Shown piece by piece: positions 45,001 to 56,337 of a stretch of DNA of 64,000 nucleotides (within the stretch, counting starts at the first letter, position 1; each line of letters begins with the position of its first letter). The notes under the pieces are model-generated. The model made no database searches. It saw nothing but the letters and a program-made list of their open reading frames with translations, and was not told the origin of the DNA. The DNA comes from Diploscapter coronatus (Eukaryota; Nematoda; Chromadorea; Rhabditida; Rhabditidae): assembly GCA_964036155.1 (NCBI GenBank), contig OZ038422.1:8951201-9015200 (forward strand). Direction: 5' to 3'. Both the position numbers and the translations under genes were made by a program.

Positions 45001-47464
45001 CGTGTCATCGATGCGAACGACGCACTGCAGCGGGAATTCATCGGGGAATTCCAGTGGCAAATGCCCTTCTGGATTCAGGTGGAAGAATCTAGAAATTCCC
45101 AGGTAAATTGATAAATCACGGAGAAACATACCGCAGCTGCAACTCGTCTCTGGGCAACTCCTTCTTGTCAGACTGATAGCGCAGGTTCTGCACGTATTGA
45201 GTTGGCACTTGGAAGTTGAAATACAACTAAAATGGAGTATTTTTGAAGAAATGAGCATTTGCGTACCTTTGCCTGCTGTTTGAGACCAGTAAGAATAGAT
45301 GGCAATTCCATTGGCGCCAGGACGACATGCCGAAAGTCGTAGAAAGGCAGCAAAATAGGACGAAAGCCAGGGAAGTTGACAGGGCGTGACTGAAATCAAA
45401 TGATTGCACTGAAGTTTAGGAGATTAGGTGAATGAAATAGATGTCTGCAGTACAATACATTTTGTATTGCAAATTCACTCAAAAATCTCACACTACACTG
45501 AAAGGTCATTAAAAATTGGCAATGGGTTACCAAACTCAATAGTCGATGAATGTCTTCGCTTTTCAACAAAAAAAATTTAGCTGAAGTGGATCAAATCACC
45601 CATTTCACTCCTTCAAATTTATCTTTCAGAGAAAACATAACGTTTCAAAATGAAATGGAAGGTGAATCATGAAATTGTTCGACTTCCTTCATTTCTCAAC
45701 TCCATTTTCCTACCTGCATCTGGATGGTCTGAACGGAACTCATGGTGGATCCTCCCGAGAAGGCGTTGAAAGTGCCTCGGTAGTTGTTGCTGATCGGGTG
45801 GGGGGTGGAGTGAGAGTGGGAATGGCCCGCGTAGAGGGGGGTTGCGTAGCTGCCCCTGGGTTCGTAAATGTTGCAGAATTGACAGTAGGGCACTATTTGG
45901 AAGGGAAACATTTCTTGCAGAACGAATGAGTAAACAGGAAATGTCTCTATTTCGAATGAGCATGAATGAGAAATAACAACATCTGCACAATCATCAACCT
46001 AGAAGACTGTCTAACAAATGTTCACTTGTCCTCATTGTCGGGAGAATTCGACATACTTCGAAATGTTTCACTTCCCGACTAGGCAATGCAAAGATAAAAT
46101 AGTGACATTTCACGGTTAGATAAGCAGAAACAATGCTCATGATTGAGTTGTAGGAGCAAGCTCATGCAAGCAGATAGAACGATGAGAAGCAGCAATCAAA
46201 ACGATTTCGCAGATTTTCGAAAATAGCGAGCAAGATTTGAGAGGAGGATTAGAGGCATATTGATTGGAACAGAAGGCAGTTAAGATGATAAGATAAGAAA
46301 AGAATTTTCAAAAATCGATAATCGAAGATAAAACAGGTGACTGCAGAGTTTGAAAAGCAATTTGGCATTCGAAGACGACGACTTGTAGAGCAAACACAAA
46401 CGAGAAGAGAGCGGAAGAAAAATGCGCACGATTTCTTAAAACTTTGCCGTGAAATGTCGCTTTGTCACTATTTTCTGATACGTACTGGTATCCATTGTTC
46501 TGAGCGGGATGGTGGTAGCCGGAAGAGTTGATTCTCTGGTTCCTTTTGCTCATATCCCGAATGTGATGAGCCATCTGGACCTGGTGGGTTGGGTTGCGCA
46601 ATAAAGTGATGCACCTGAAAACCGTGGTAATCATCACTTCAGAAAGATTGAAGCAGGGGGAGATGAAATTAGAATATTAAAAAAAGTAAATCAGAACAAT
46701 TTTTACATGAATCCAGGATTTTTCAATTGATTCTGAATTCCGATAAAAAGGAACGAGATGGAGGTGGGTTTAGGCGAAAATATATTACCCGGTGAACATT
46801 TTCATCAGGATTCAATAATCATCGGGGATACAGAGTCAGTAAGAGCTTTTTTCGAATAAAGTATTAACCTGTTGATGAGTTCGTTCTTCTTGCCGAGTTT
46901 GTTGGAGCGGAAATAGCCCAGAATGGTCTGGATCTCGTTAACCCGTAATTGACTGATCGAGTTCTGAAAGAACTACTTGAATGGGGATGAAACAACCAAT
47001 TGAACAAATAAATCGATAATCTATCTGTTCGATATTTCCCGCCAAAAATCGCTGCACAGAAAATATGTCAGTGGAAGCAGCGTGTTAAGATAGATATTTT
47101 TTTTTGAAGAAATGAATCATTTCGGGAGTTGAGAATTTAGACGTACTACTTTATAGGAATTATCCGAGAATAACTTTAGGAAACATTCTGTGCTCGCATT
47201 CATTCGAGTTAGGCTGGAGTTATTAATTTTAGAAGAGGAAAAACGAAAAATAGCAAAAAAAAAAATCGACTTTTTCATATCAACCGTTATGCGCGTTGTA
47301 AAGTTCACAATTCTTTCTTTATCATCTTTTTTCTGTATTTTTGTTTTGTAATAAATTTTAGATCGTCATAGATAACTTTTCTGGATGTTGCCCTTCAGAA
47401 ATTCAATCTAAAATCTCGCCTCATAATGTCTGAGTTCGTCATTGGACAATTGCTGATGCGACAT
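36057..47464 (-). CDS. PIAS: PIAS-family SUMO E3 ligase
   Basis: Secure exons run from 46963-46869 (SAP) through 46614-46486, 45855-45714, 45389-45267, 45226-45132, 45088-44986, 44614-44529, 44375-44240, 44140-44042, 42113-41953, 41136-41032, 40988-40834, 40539-40374, 39824-39650, 39243-39046, 38791-38671, 37550-37447, 37127-36987, 36717-36502 and 36104-36057 (TAG). These give 2,598 nt in consistent phase. A first exon 47464-47420 (MSHQQLSNDELRHYE) fits phase 0 but needs a GC donor, so it is tentative. Counting it, the protein is 880 residues. Domains in order: SAP (QLRVNEIQTILGYFRSNKLG), PINIT (about residues 140-320) and SP-RING in exon 42113-41953 with C-x-H-x-C and C-x2-C (CTHLQC, KCAVC). 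Acidic candidate SUMO-interacting motifs follow (VFELSDSDDDE; IDCITIDDDDSPEKEE), then a UIM-like helix, and a Gln/Ser/Pro-rich tail. It transfers SUMO from UBC9 to nuclear proteins. The acceptor at 45856 is weak (ACCCAG). Confidence 0.95.
36987..37127 (-). other. PIAS exon with two in-frame 5' splice sites
   Basis: Within this PIAS exon two GTAAGT donors follow whole codons: after 37059 (CCT|GTAAGT) and after 36987 (TCT|GTAAGT). Using the upstream one removes 24 codons without changing frame. Both match the donor consensus equally well over GTAAGTCGG, so two isoforms are plausible. Confidence 0.5.
38876..38935. mobile_element. 60-bp hAT-type miniature element
   Basis: Perfect 12-bp terminal inverted repeats, CAGGGCTGTAAC (38876-38887) and its complement (38924-38935), are bounded by a perfect 8-bp direct repeat TTCCGTAT (38868-38875 and 38936-38943). 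An 8-bp duplication and CAGGG termini are hallmarks of hAT elements. It lies in the PIAS intron 38792-39045 and has no coding capacity. Confidence 0.78.
41859..41880. repeat. (AT)n microsatellite
   Basis: This is an uninterrupted AT dinucleotide run of about 22 bp in the PIAS intron just downstream of the SP-RING exon. Confidence 0.9.
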
Positions 47465-47912
47465 TCCGACTTGCGTAGGTCAGAAATGAAAGAAGAAGTG
47501 GATTCCTGAATGACTACCGAACTGGCTGACTGTAGATGATGCAATCCAATTAAAAAAAACAGCTTCTTGTTCCAAGTGGAACAGATTCAAATAGATCTGC
47601 AAGAAAAGATTAGATTTACAAAATTTAGGAAAATCACGAAATCGGTGATAAAAGCAACTGAATGTGAAAAGCAGGATAATCTAAGAAAAACCACCAAAGA
47701 AAACAAAATAGATTTTAAAAAGTTAGAGCAAGAAAGGGGAAAAGTAACTAAAGTTTTAGAAATCCAGAGGGAACCTTAAAATCAAGGGGTTAAACATTTT
47801 TTAAATTCTCAAAAAGAGTGGACATTGAGAAGTTCTCAAGTAGAACTTTCAATTTAATTTTTTTAAAGCCACTTTTCTAAAGACCAAATTCCGACTACCA
47901 CAAACGATTATT

Positions 47913-48215
47913 CTAACCTAACACATCCTTCAGAAGAATTGACACCGAAATTGAAGTTTCCAGCCTGAAATGAGAAAAATTAGATTTTTCAAAAACATCG
48001 TTAATTTCAAATATCTTGTTTCTGCATCAAGCCATTAAGCTCAATCTAAATCTCGACTGCATTTAAAATGAACGATTTCTGGCTTACCGATTCGCAGATC
48101 CTAGGAAATTCAACTTCAATTTCGATGTCGCTTCTTCAAACCAAAAGTCCTTCTTTCCCATGTCCAAATTCGCAATTTTAGGTTGCTGAAATGCTCCCTT
48201 GCTGCCTAGGCTCAT
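47913..48215 (-). CDS. Possible small two-exon gene or alternative PIAS 5' exons
   Basis: Two segments, 48215-48088 (donor CG|GTAAGCC) and 47964-47913 (acceptor CATTTCAG, stop TAG), join in phase into 59 codons starting MSLGSKGAFQQPKIANL. Splice signals are good and the first exon has plausible composition. I recognise no family. It lies between the NDUFS7 stop and the PIAS SAP exon, on the same strand. An alternative donor GTTAGA in the second exon would let it act as an upstream PIAS exon, but the reading frame to SAP was not established. Confidence 0.28.
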
Positions 48216-48898
48216 TTTCAAATTCAGTATTTTTGATGAAATGCAAATTTCAGAAAAAAAGATCATCAACTTCAAAATGCTCAAATCAGAATAGTGCACT
48301 TCGATTTTTCAAAAAATTCCTAATCTCACGATTCTGCAGCAAGTGAGCCCACAAATCGGGAGATCAAAGACAGAAAAATACAGTATCAATTTGAAAGAGA
48401 CGCCTAAGGAGCATTTCTCTGAGAGAATACCTCCTCTTCGAGGCGCGGTTTCAGGAACCGTTCCAAAATAAATCAATCAGCACATTTGGCAGCTCTTTCC
48501 CATTTACTTTAAAAGGAAATGGGATTGAGTCTGGTCGATTTTACTTTCTTTATACACTTTATCCATTAAAGATAAAAATCAAATCAGTCATACTGTAAAC
48601 AAAATTTCGACTCTACCAACTCTCCAAAATTCACTAGAACTTTTCGAAGAAGAAATATATATTCTTAACAACGAAAATGGAGAGCGTTTCTACGGAATTA
48701 CAGAAATCTTTGAATTCGAAGGAAAGAACGAGAATGAATGGTTTTTCAAAGATTACTATAACTAATGATAAAATGATAATTACTTATCGTACAAACTAGT
48801 GTGTAAATCGTCTGTTCTCTATACTCGTAGACGAACGTGTTGATGAGCCTGACTCTTTTGACTTGATTAGTGCTGCTCTTCCTCTGCGTGTCGGCCGA

Positions 48899-51800
48899 TC
48901 AGCGACGGTACCAGAGTTGGGCATCGCGTTGTCGCTTGATCTTCTTCTGCAGTTGAAGAACGCCGTACAGAAGAGCCTGAAATGGAATAAGATTACGGTC
49001 ATTTATTTTAATTTTTAGAATTTTTATGTCCAAATAGAATTTTGTCAATGCGTCCGCATCTGTATGAGAAGTTGCTAAAAACATCTGACAGGTGCGACAT
49101 TTTTCAAAACAAACTTCAGGGATCTATCAATGTGAGCCAGAAGATTGACAATATCTCATATCGATTTCATATTTTTAACCATTTTTCCCAAAAAATTTGT
49201 CAATGCAGAATCGAATCTTTAAATTTGCCAGACTGTCTGTTATTCCGATTGAGTTGCGTAGAAAAACATCATACGGATTAAAAGTTTTGCAAACATTTTC
49301 AATTACTTTCTTTCAATTCACTTTTCCATAGTCCAAACACACTCCCTTCCTTTTTAAACAGTCAGCTTTGCATAAAATCGATATCTTTCCTTTGGCGGAA
49401 AGTCATGTGCTTCCCCTATGGCTCTATGGATGGAATTCTATCCAGAAAAGGGGCTCCTGAGTTGTCATTTGATTTTCTTCCACAAAATATGCGTCAAGAA
49501 AATAGGTGCAGAATTGCATAACATGGCGCAAAGAACTGTTATAACAGAAGAAAATGAGTAAGGAGTGTTATCAGAAAGAAGATAAAGCGAAAATTCACGG
49601 TTTTGCTCGTTTGAAAATTTTCTTTTGACAAGTTATGATATCTATTTTTCTCTAAGTTTGTAAATTTTACCTCAGCGGTAGGGGGACATCCGGGAACGTA
49701 GATGTCAACAGGGATGACTCGGTCGCAGCCGCGCAGCACCGAATACGCATAATGGTAATAGCCGCCGCCGTTCGCGCACGAACCCATCGAAATCACCCAT
49801 CTGAAAAATATCTTCTAAAAAATCAAAATCATCAAAGAGTACTGTAGATTATCACAAAATCCAACAAATAATATGATAAGACCGATTTATTAAGAAAGGA
49901 TTTCAGCAGGATTAGATTAATGTCTTTCCCAAAATAGATTCAGAAATCGTTTTTTTTTTTTACATGAGTTTTGCAAGTTTCGATAATTTTTCCTATCGTT
50001 CTGAGCATTTTCGTTGGCCTATTTCGACTCTAGAATGTTCTGTAAATGTTGAGTTTGAACAGTGTTTGGCGGAACGTCTCTCCTCTCATCGTTCGCCAAA
50101 GACATCAAAGAATGAGAGGGAATTGGGAGGAGGGAAGGGAAAAGAAAAAAGAAAGCAAAACAGAGTAGCAATGCTAGGGCACAGAGGTCTGTTCGTCCCG
50201 AGCAGAATTGAAAAATTAGCATTTGGTTGAGTTTCGAAACTCGCAGCGCATCACGAGTCGCCTTGGTGCAACGCTCTGCGGCCCGCCCATTGCGCCAATT
50301 TCGTTACTGCTGCGCCAAACGCCGATCAATATATCGATTAGTGGGCGGGGCTTTGCACTCGTGAAAAAGAAAAAGAGAGAGGCCGAGGGAGAGGGCGCGG
50401 GAGAAAGAGAAAATGAGAAGGATGACGTCATCACACAGAAAGAGGGCATTAAATTGTGAAGACAGGGTGGGGGGCAGCGAATAATGAGATGAGATGAGGC
50501 TAGAAACGAAGGGCATTGGACTTCGAGAAGTTTCGAGAACCGAGTTACAGTATGTCTAAACTAATTAGAAACTTGATCTTTGAAACGTCCGTAAATAAAT
50601 CTAAACTTTCTAGTCTGAAAAAATGAAACATTTTTAAATCGAAAAATTTCCTAGAACTAGAAATGGATGAAATTTTCGCTCCCTTTTCGGTAAAATAATG
50701 CCTCGTGGTTTTCACGAACTCTTTTCGACTAAATTTGCTATTTTTGCATCGCTACAAAAAACGTGCAAAGTGAAAAATCGATAGCTTGCTGAAAGAGAAC
50801 CGCCTACAAATCATGGGGTTTAACAAAATTACTTAGGTATAAAAGTTTAGGAATAAAACATAAAAACGCAAAAATTATTGATTTTTTGTTGAAATTTTTA
50901 AACCTAACAAAAAGAGATGTAAATAAGATAAGCATTGGTATTAATAATCGCTTTTCGCACTTTTTCTCTTCGTTCTTCAGCTTCAGGCTAAAGCATGTGA
51001 CCGGATAAAAATAGTCGCAAGCGGCAGTTTCCAATGAATTGAGTCTAGTTGGGAAAATAGGGGATGAGAGATTTTTAGAGTAAAAATATGCATCCATAAA
51101 ACTTTTATAAGTGGTCCGAAAGTTCTCACACAAAACTGTACATATCACAAGGTAAGGAAATTAAACTAGTTTCCGTTGAAAAACAAAATCAATAAGCATT
51201 TGCTACGTTATCCCGAGATAAATCCACTATAATTTCTGAGGGTTGCGTATAGTCACATTAAAAATAGCTTTTAAGATGAGTGCTTATCACAAATATTATG
51301 TAAGATTTCGGGTTTAATGTGAAGGATGAGCGAAATAAGTTGGGATATGCCAGCCAACATAATTCTCGAAAGTCCCTCAAACCCAATAAAATCATGAAGA
51401 AGATCAAAAATGAATTAGTCTAGATGTTAGCATGGAGTGCTTATATGGATTTGGCTAAAGATGAGATTATTTTAAAAACAAGGTAAAGAAATGCAAATGG
51501 TTAGGATGGCCTGCAATGCAAGAAGTGAAGTGGATTTGAGAGTATGCACCGAGTAGAATCACAAGAAAGAAATGGAAAAAGAACTGAAGTTATACCTAAG
51601 GTTATACTAAGCAGATATGCCGGGATTGATGTTTCGGGCAAAATTTTTGTGCAGAAATGTCATCAAGGATGTAAATGACCTTCGTGAAGAAATGTAAATT
51701 AAAAATTTATAGGGCAAAAATGAATTTCTCGAAATGAGCGCATTTTAGCAGACTTTAAACTGCATGGACGCAAAAGGTATGAGCTGATTTTTGGTGCACA

Positions 51801-53241
51801 TTCATTTTATTGAACTTATCGTCGATCTAGATAGGAGTTTTGAAACACTCGATTTGGTGGGTATTATATGTAGGAATGTGCGAAAATTTATACCGAAAGC
51901 TCTATTTGAATTCATTAGATGCCAAAAAAGTTATGAAGCCTGCTACGAACTATGGATCAGCCCAATAGATATTGAAGTCATGAGCAATTCCATTATTTTT
52001 TTTTTAGAATAGAGGTACAATACAAGCAGGTTCAGAAGAAATATATGAATTTCACTCTACATGAGTCCTTTTGAATGAATTGAAAGAAAAAAAACTCACT
52101 TAGGTTCAGGCATTTGGTCGTAAACTCGTCGCAATGCAGGAGCCATTTTGTTCGTCACCGTTCCGGCCACGAATATCAAATCTGCCTGAAATCACAATGA
52201 TTCATCAAATTGTATCCTTGAGAGTTCATAAGCCCAACTTCGTCTTCCTTTAACTGATCATTAAATCCCAAATTTGTATATTCTTCTTCAAGCAGCTATT
52301 TTTCTACATATTTAAGAAGAATAAAACGATATTGCGATAAAATGGGTTTCGAAATATGAAGTTACTCTTGATTTAAAATTTTTGAAAAGAAAATCAAGAC
52401 ATTAGAAGCTCATTTCGGATAAACTTTCATTCGTTCTAAAAAATAACGGTCGCAATTACGCTTCTGCTCAACAGAGTAAATATGCTACCTGTCTGGGAGA
52501 AGCTCTGAAGACGACGCCGTAACGATCCATGTCGTAGCGCGGAGCAGCGAAGTGCATCATCTCGACAGCGCAGCAGGCCAGACCGAATGTGAGCGGCCAC
52601 AGCGAACCGCGCGACGCGAAATTCAGCACGTCGTCCAGTCGAGCCAGCGCGTATTCGGCCTTCGAGTCTGGTTGGAGGAAGGGAGTTCCTGCAAAAAGCA
52701 TGGTTTGATTAAATAATTTTGTTCCATTTCTAAACTGTTTCACAGAAAAATCATGTTCTCAAAGGCATAAATTAGTGAAACTTCTTTACCAAGTCACTCG
52801 AATTTTGCTTGCGACATGTTCAAAATTTAGGTTTTTCTTTCTCGACTTGATAAAAATGGATTTTCTTTTGCTCTCAAAGCCACTTATTCTATCCTGATTT
52901 GCTCACAACGCTTAATATGCCTTCTTTCGAAATATATATTAAAAAGTGTATCAAGTTCACTCGGCTCTTTCTCATGCCACACTATCATCCATCAAATACA
53001 CCAAATTCCGATTCAGTCAAATAATTATGCGCAATTCACTCGACTGTTAATTTTCACTTCCTTACAAAGATGAGCGCGAGTTCGTTCAAATCAATTTATT
53101 GTTTTATGCATTTGTGCAATCTGACTGACCAGTTTTGCCGATTCCCTTGGGAGCTTGGTCGCTGCCGACCAGTGCCTTGTCTGCCAGACCCCTCGCCAAC
53201 ATCGGCGCACTCCACAGTCGCTTCGTCGCCACTGACAACAT
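48899..53241 (-). CDS. NDUFS7: NADH dehydrogenase iron-sulfur subunit 7 (complex I PSST)
   Basis: Five exons: 53241-53130, 52688-52489, 52185-52100, 49800-49671 and 48976-48899 (TGA). They total 606 nt, 201 residues, close to the family's usual length of about 210, with all phases consistent. Residues 1 to about 35 ([18 protein letters not shown]) are rich in Arg/Lys and hydroxylated residues with no acids at first, as in a mitochondrial presequence. The N2 cluster ligands are present: adjacent cysteines in [11 protein letters not shown], then GSCANGGG and PGCPPTAE. The C-terminus ends [10 protein letters not shown], like other PSST proteins. The subunit carries the last Fe-S centre before ubiquinone in the Q module. 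Intron 3 (49801-52099) is 2.3 kb and contains a transposon end. A TTTCAG acceptor about 30 nt upstream of the ATG (near 53272) could receive a spliced leader. Confidence 0.97.
51790..51967. mobile_element. Right end of a mariner-like element
   Basis: The stretch ending GGATCAGCCCAA|TA at 51965-51967 matches the right arm of the element at 33818-34790 over about 80 bp (shared phrases around GAATTCATTAGAT and AAAGTTAT). No left end was found upstream in the NDUFS7 intron, so I treat it as a truncated or diverged copy. The left limit given is approximate. Confidence 0.45.
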
Positions 53242-53323
53242 TTTTCGAGAGGTCTAACCAGTACCAATTTTCTGAAACACTAAATTTAGAAAAACTCAAA
53301 GAAACGAGCTAAACGGGAAATCC

Positions 53324-54392
53324 GGCTGGACTTTAGTATTCGGGAGGTAAAAAAACTTATTAAAAAATACTTATTTTAGTGTAATCGACTGTGCTGAGCA
53401 CGAATATGATATTCATTTTTGTCGGAAATGTATTCTAGAGCTTCTAGAGCACCTGCAAAAGCTGAAATCCCCTATATAAGAAATTGACTAGTGGGCATAG
53501 TAAGCGTGTTTTATATGCATATAGGGGTAATCGGAGGCGTAGAATTCAAATACGATGCTTATTTACATCCCAGAACATTCTAGAACAAGTTATGAGACTT
53601 TATTTAATAAAAAAAGTTTCCTTATATAACGGATATATTATAGCGTATAGAATTGCATTGAATAATGCATGTTTATAGGGGTTATTGAGAGCGTAGAATT
53701 CGAATATGGGGACCAGAAGTACAGGTGAGATAGGCATAGGCTGCTTCCATCTCCCAAATTATCCATTTCACAAATAAGCATAGGATAGGACTATGCAAAA
53801 TTACATTAATACGAAAGAGGGTAGGAAAAATTTCGGTATCGAGTTCCGAATCAGCGAAAGAGGATAGGCCGAAGTAGGCAAAATTTTGGTGCCAGGTCCT
53901 GAATTAACGAACGAGGGTAGGCAGACCGGTTCTCGGACCCTTTTAACTTTTTTTTTTTTAATTTAGTTCTTTGTTCCTAGGACTGATTATCACTAAAAAA
54001 TAAACTTCATATTTGAATTCTACGCCCTCGATTACCCCTATAAACATGCATTATTCAATGCAATTCTATACGCTATAATATATCCGTTATATAAGGAAAC
54101 TTTTTTTATTAAATAAAGTCTCATAACTTGTTCTAGAATGTTCTGGGATGTAAATAAGCATCGTATTTGAATTCTACGCCTTCGATTACCCCTATATGCA
54201 TATAAAACACGCTTACTATGCCCACTAGTCAATTTCTTATATAGGGGATTTCAGCTTTTGCAGGTGCTCTAGAAGCTCTAGAATACATTTCCGACAAAAA
54301 TGAATATCATATTCGTGCTCAGCACAGTCGATTACACTAAAATAAGTATTTTTTAATAAGTTTTTTTACCTCCCGAATACTAAAGTCTTACC
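53324..54392. mobile_element. Foldback element with long inverted arms and 8-bp target duplication
   Basis: Two arms of about 382 bp (53324-53705 and 54011-54392) are near-identical inverted copies about a centre at 53858. The 195 nt 53484-53678 and 54038-54232 encode the same 64 residues in mirror image. The outer ends begin GGCTGGACTTTAG and GGTAAGACTTTAG. An identical 8-bp direct repeat, GGAAATCC, flanks the unit (53316-53323 and 54393-54400). The 300-bp centre contains about three degenerate tandem units with GARGGTAGG-like phrases. No transposase is encoded; the mirror ORFs are unlikely to be genes. The 8-bp duplication fits hAT-like or related superfamilies, but the termini are not classic CAGNG. 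It lies 83 bp from the NDUFS7 ATG. Confidence 0.87.
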
Positions 54393-54400
54393 GGAAATCC

Positions 54401-56294
54401 AAAGCCAAACACGAAACAGACGGTTTCTGATATGCTCACGAGATTTTCCTGATAACCGAGATGATAAACATGTCAGGAAAAATTATAATTTCGAAAGGGA
54501 AAAGCAGAAGACGGCGGATTTTAGGCTGAAATGAAAATAATTTCGGCAAGTGGTTGATGAATTCATTGAATCGTTTCCCGATTTTTTGAAATTTTCGCAA
54601 ACGGTTTTATTGGTTTTGTTCGAATTTTTGTGAATGTTTCCCTCAAAATCTTCCCATTTTTGTCGAAAAAATCGCGGTTCTGATTGGCATTGCTCGCTTG
54701 ATTCGTAATTTTCTGGGGCGAATAATTTTTAGGCTTCGAACTTTGATTTTGAATTTCGAGGTTTCCATCATCCCTCGAAAATCTTGGGCGGTTTTGCTTG
54801 AACCGGGGTGGAACTACACGATTGATTTTCAAGTTTTTCGAAAGTAATTCAAATAAATTAGGTAAAAAGGTATGAAAACGGGCGAAATAGTGGATGATTT
54901 TTAGAGGGTGAAAGGCGGTTTCTCTCCCTTCTCAAAACTGCGTGCTATTTCTGCATTCCTACACATTCCGGTCTGTCGTTCTTTCCCTCTCTTCATTTGC
55001 CTAGCTATTTCCCCGTCTGCTTCTTTCCCCCTCCTCCTTTTCATTGTCACTTTCTTCTATATGCCTCGGGCAGTGAATCTTTGTCTTTGTTTTCTTGGCT
55101 TCTCTTCTCTTCCGGCGCCGGCAAACTTCCTCCCTCTTTCCGCCTGTTTCTGTTCCGTCTCCCCCTTCTTCCTGTGCTCATTACCTCACAGTCATAGTCA
55201 CAAGTTGTACTATTCCCGTCTTGTCTTTATCGTTTTCTGTTTGACAATCATTCATTACGTGTATTAGATGCCTGTTGGAAAACCGGCTGCAATAGTTTCC
55301 AACCGTAGGAATTTCTGTCAAAACTGCAGAATCGGTTTTGTTGCGTTCATCCCGGTTCTCGTTTCGATGATTTCTACTTTCAAACGGTTTATCTGTCTCG
55401 ATACACTATCGCCATTCATCCAAATTCGTCGTGCGCATTTTTATTTTCCCGATTTTCTCGAACAGGCTGTTTATTATGCAGTTTACGTTGCAGAGACTCA
55501 GTCCAACAGTTAGTTGTACCTGCCGAATTGCAGCAAATCAGGAGATTTTGTGCAGAGACGTCGACGGGTCGACTGCTCGCCGTCCTCGCACAATTCGAGC
55601 AGCCGCCGGTGTGCAGACTCGAAGTCTGAAGGGGACAAATTTGGTGAGCGAATACAAAATTAACAACAAAAAACGGATCAGGAGAAAATGGTCTAATTCG
55701 ATCTAGCTTTCCGGGATTGCATTCCAACATTTACTATCAAGCTACTTGAACTGTACAGATTGCAATATGAAAAGTAACATTCTATTTCGCTCATCTCATG
55801 CTCTCGAAATGAATGCGCATATGAAGAATAGAAGATGAGAAATTTTGTGAAAGTATACCTGTTATGCTCGTTCCATAATTCTGAGGCTGCTCAAAGAAAC
55901 ATTGTCATGGAATTGCACAAGATCAGATCAACAATTCTGCAGACTTGTTCTATATTGTATGGAAATTAGGAGGAGTGATGTTTCTCTGCCTGACTGTAAT
56001 ATGATTAGTCATAGAGAGGTCTGCAAAAAGTAAAACTGCAAAATTGTTGCTGTCTTATGGTTGATGGAAGATTCCTACCCTTTGTTTTCTGTTCTCTTCT
56101 CAATTTGCGCGCGTCACACAAGAATGCACGAGCAGGTATATTTTCTGCTACTGCTGCTGCTATTCATCCTATGTCCGTATTTCATTTTCCGTCATCAGAA
56201 AAATCAATATTTTTTCGTTTTCACTTGCTATCAGTTTTTGATCATCAGAGTTTCATAATCCCTAAAATCACAATGTGATCATGTTCATTTTCAG
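54401..56294. other. Divergent intergenic region between NDUFS7 and TENT4
   Basis: This holds the promoters of both neighbours, with the foldback element on the NDUFS7 side. A GC-richer block at about 55555-55643 ends in a good donor (TTTG|GTGAGCG) and could be a 5' UTR exon of the downstream gene. A strong TTTTCAG acceptor ends at 56294, 43 nt before the TENT4 ATG. No coding exons were accepted. Confidence 0.4.
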
Positions 56295-56337
56295 TGGATT
56301 GGGGTTTTGTCTGATTGGCGACTAGCGGATTTGTGGC

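Noticed and set aside
47567..47779. 70-residue plus-strand Lys/Glu-rich ORF
   Set aside because: A-rich composition explains it; antisense to the PIAS 5' region with no splice or start context.
47464..48899. NDUFS7 and PIAS as a nematode operon
   Set aside because: They are on the same strand, but the gap is at least 1.4 kb, far longer than the usual 100-400 nt between operon genes.
53484..54232. Mirror-image 64-residue ORFs as paired genes
   Set aside because: They are the two arms of the foldback element; the ORFs are not long for the sequence and match no protein family.
54563..54832. 89-residue minus-strand ORF upstream of the foldback element
   Set aside because: Asn/Lys-rich with no splice support or recognised family; likely chance in AT-rich DNA.
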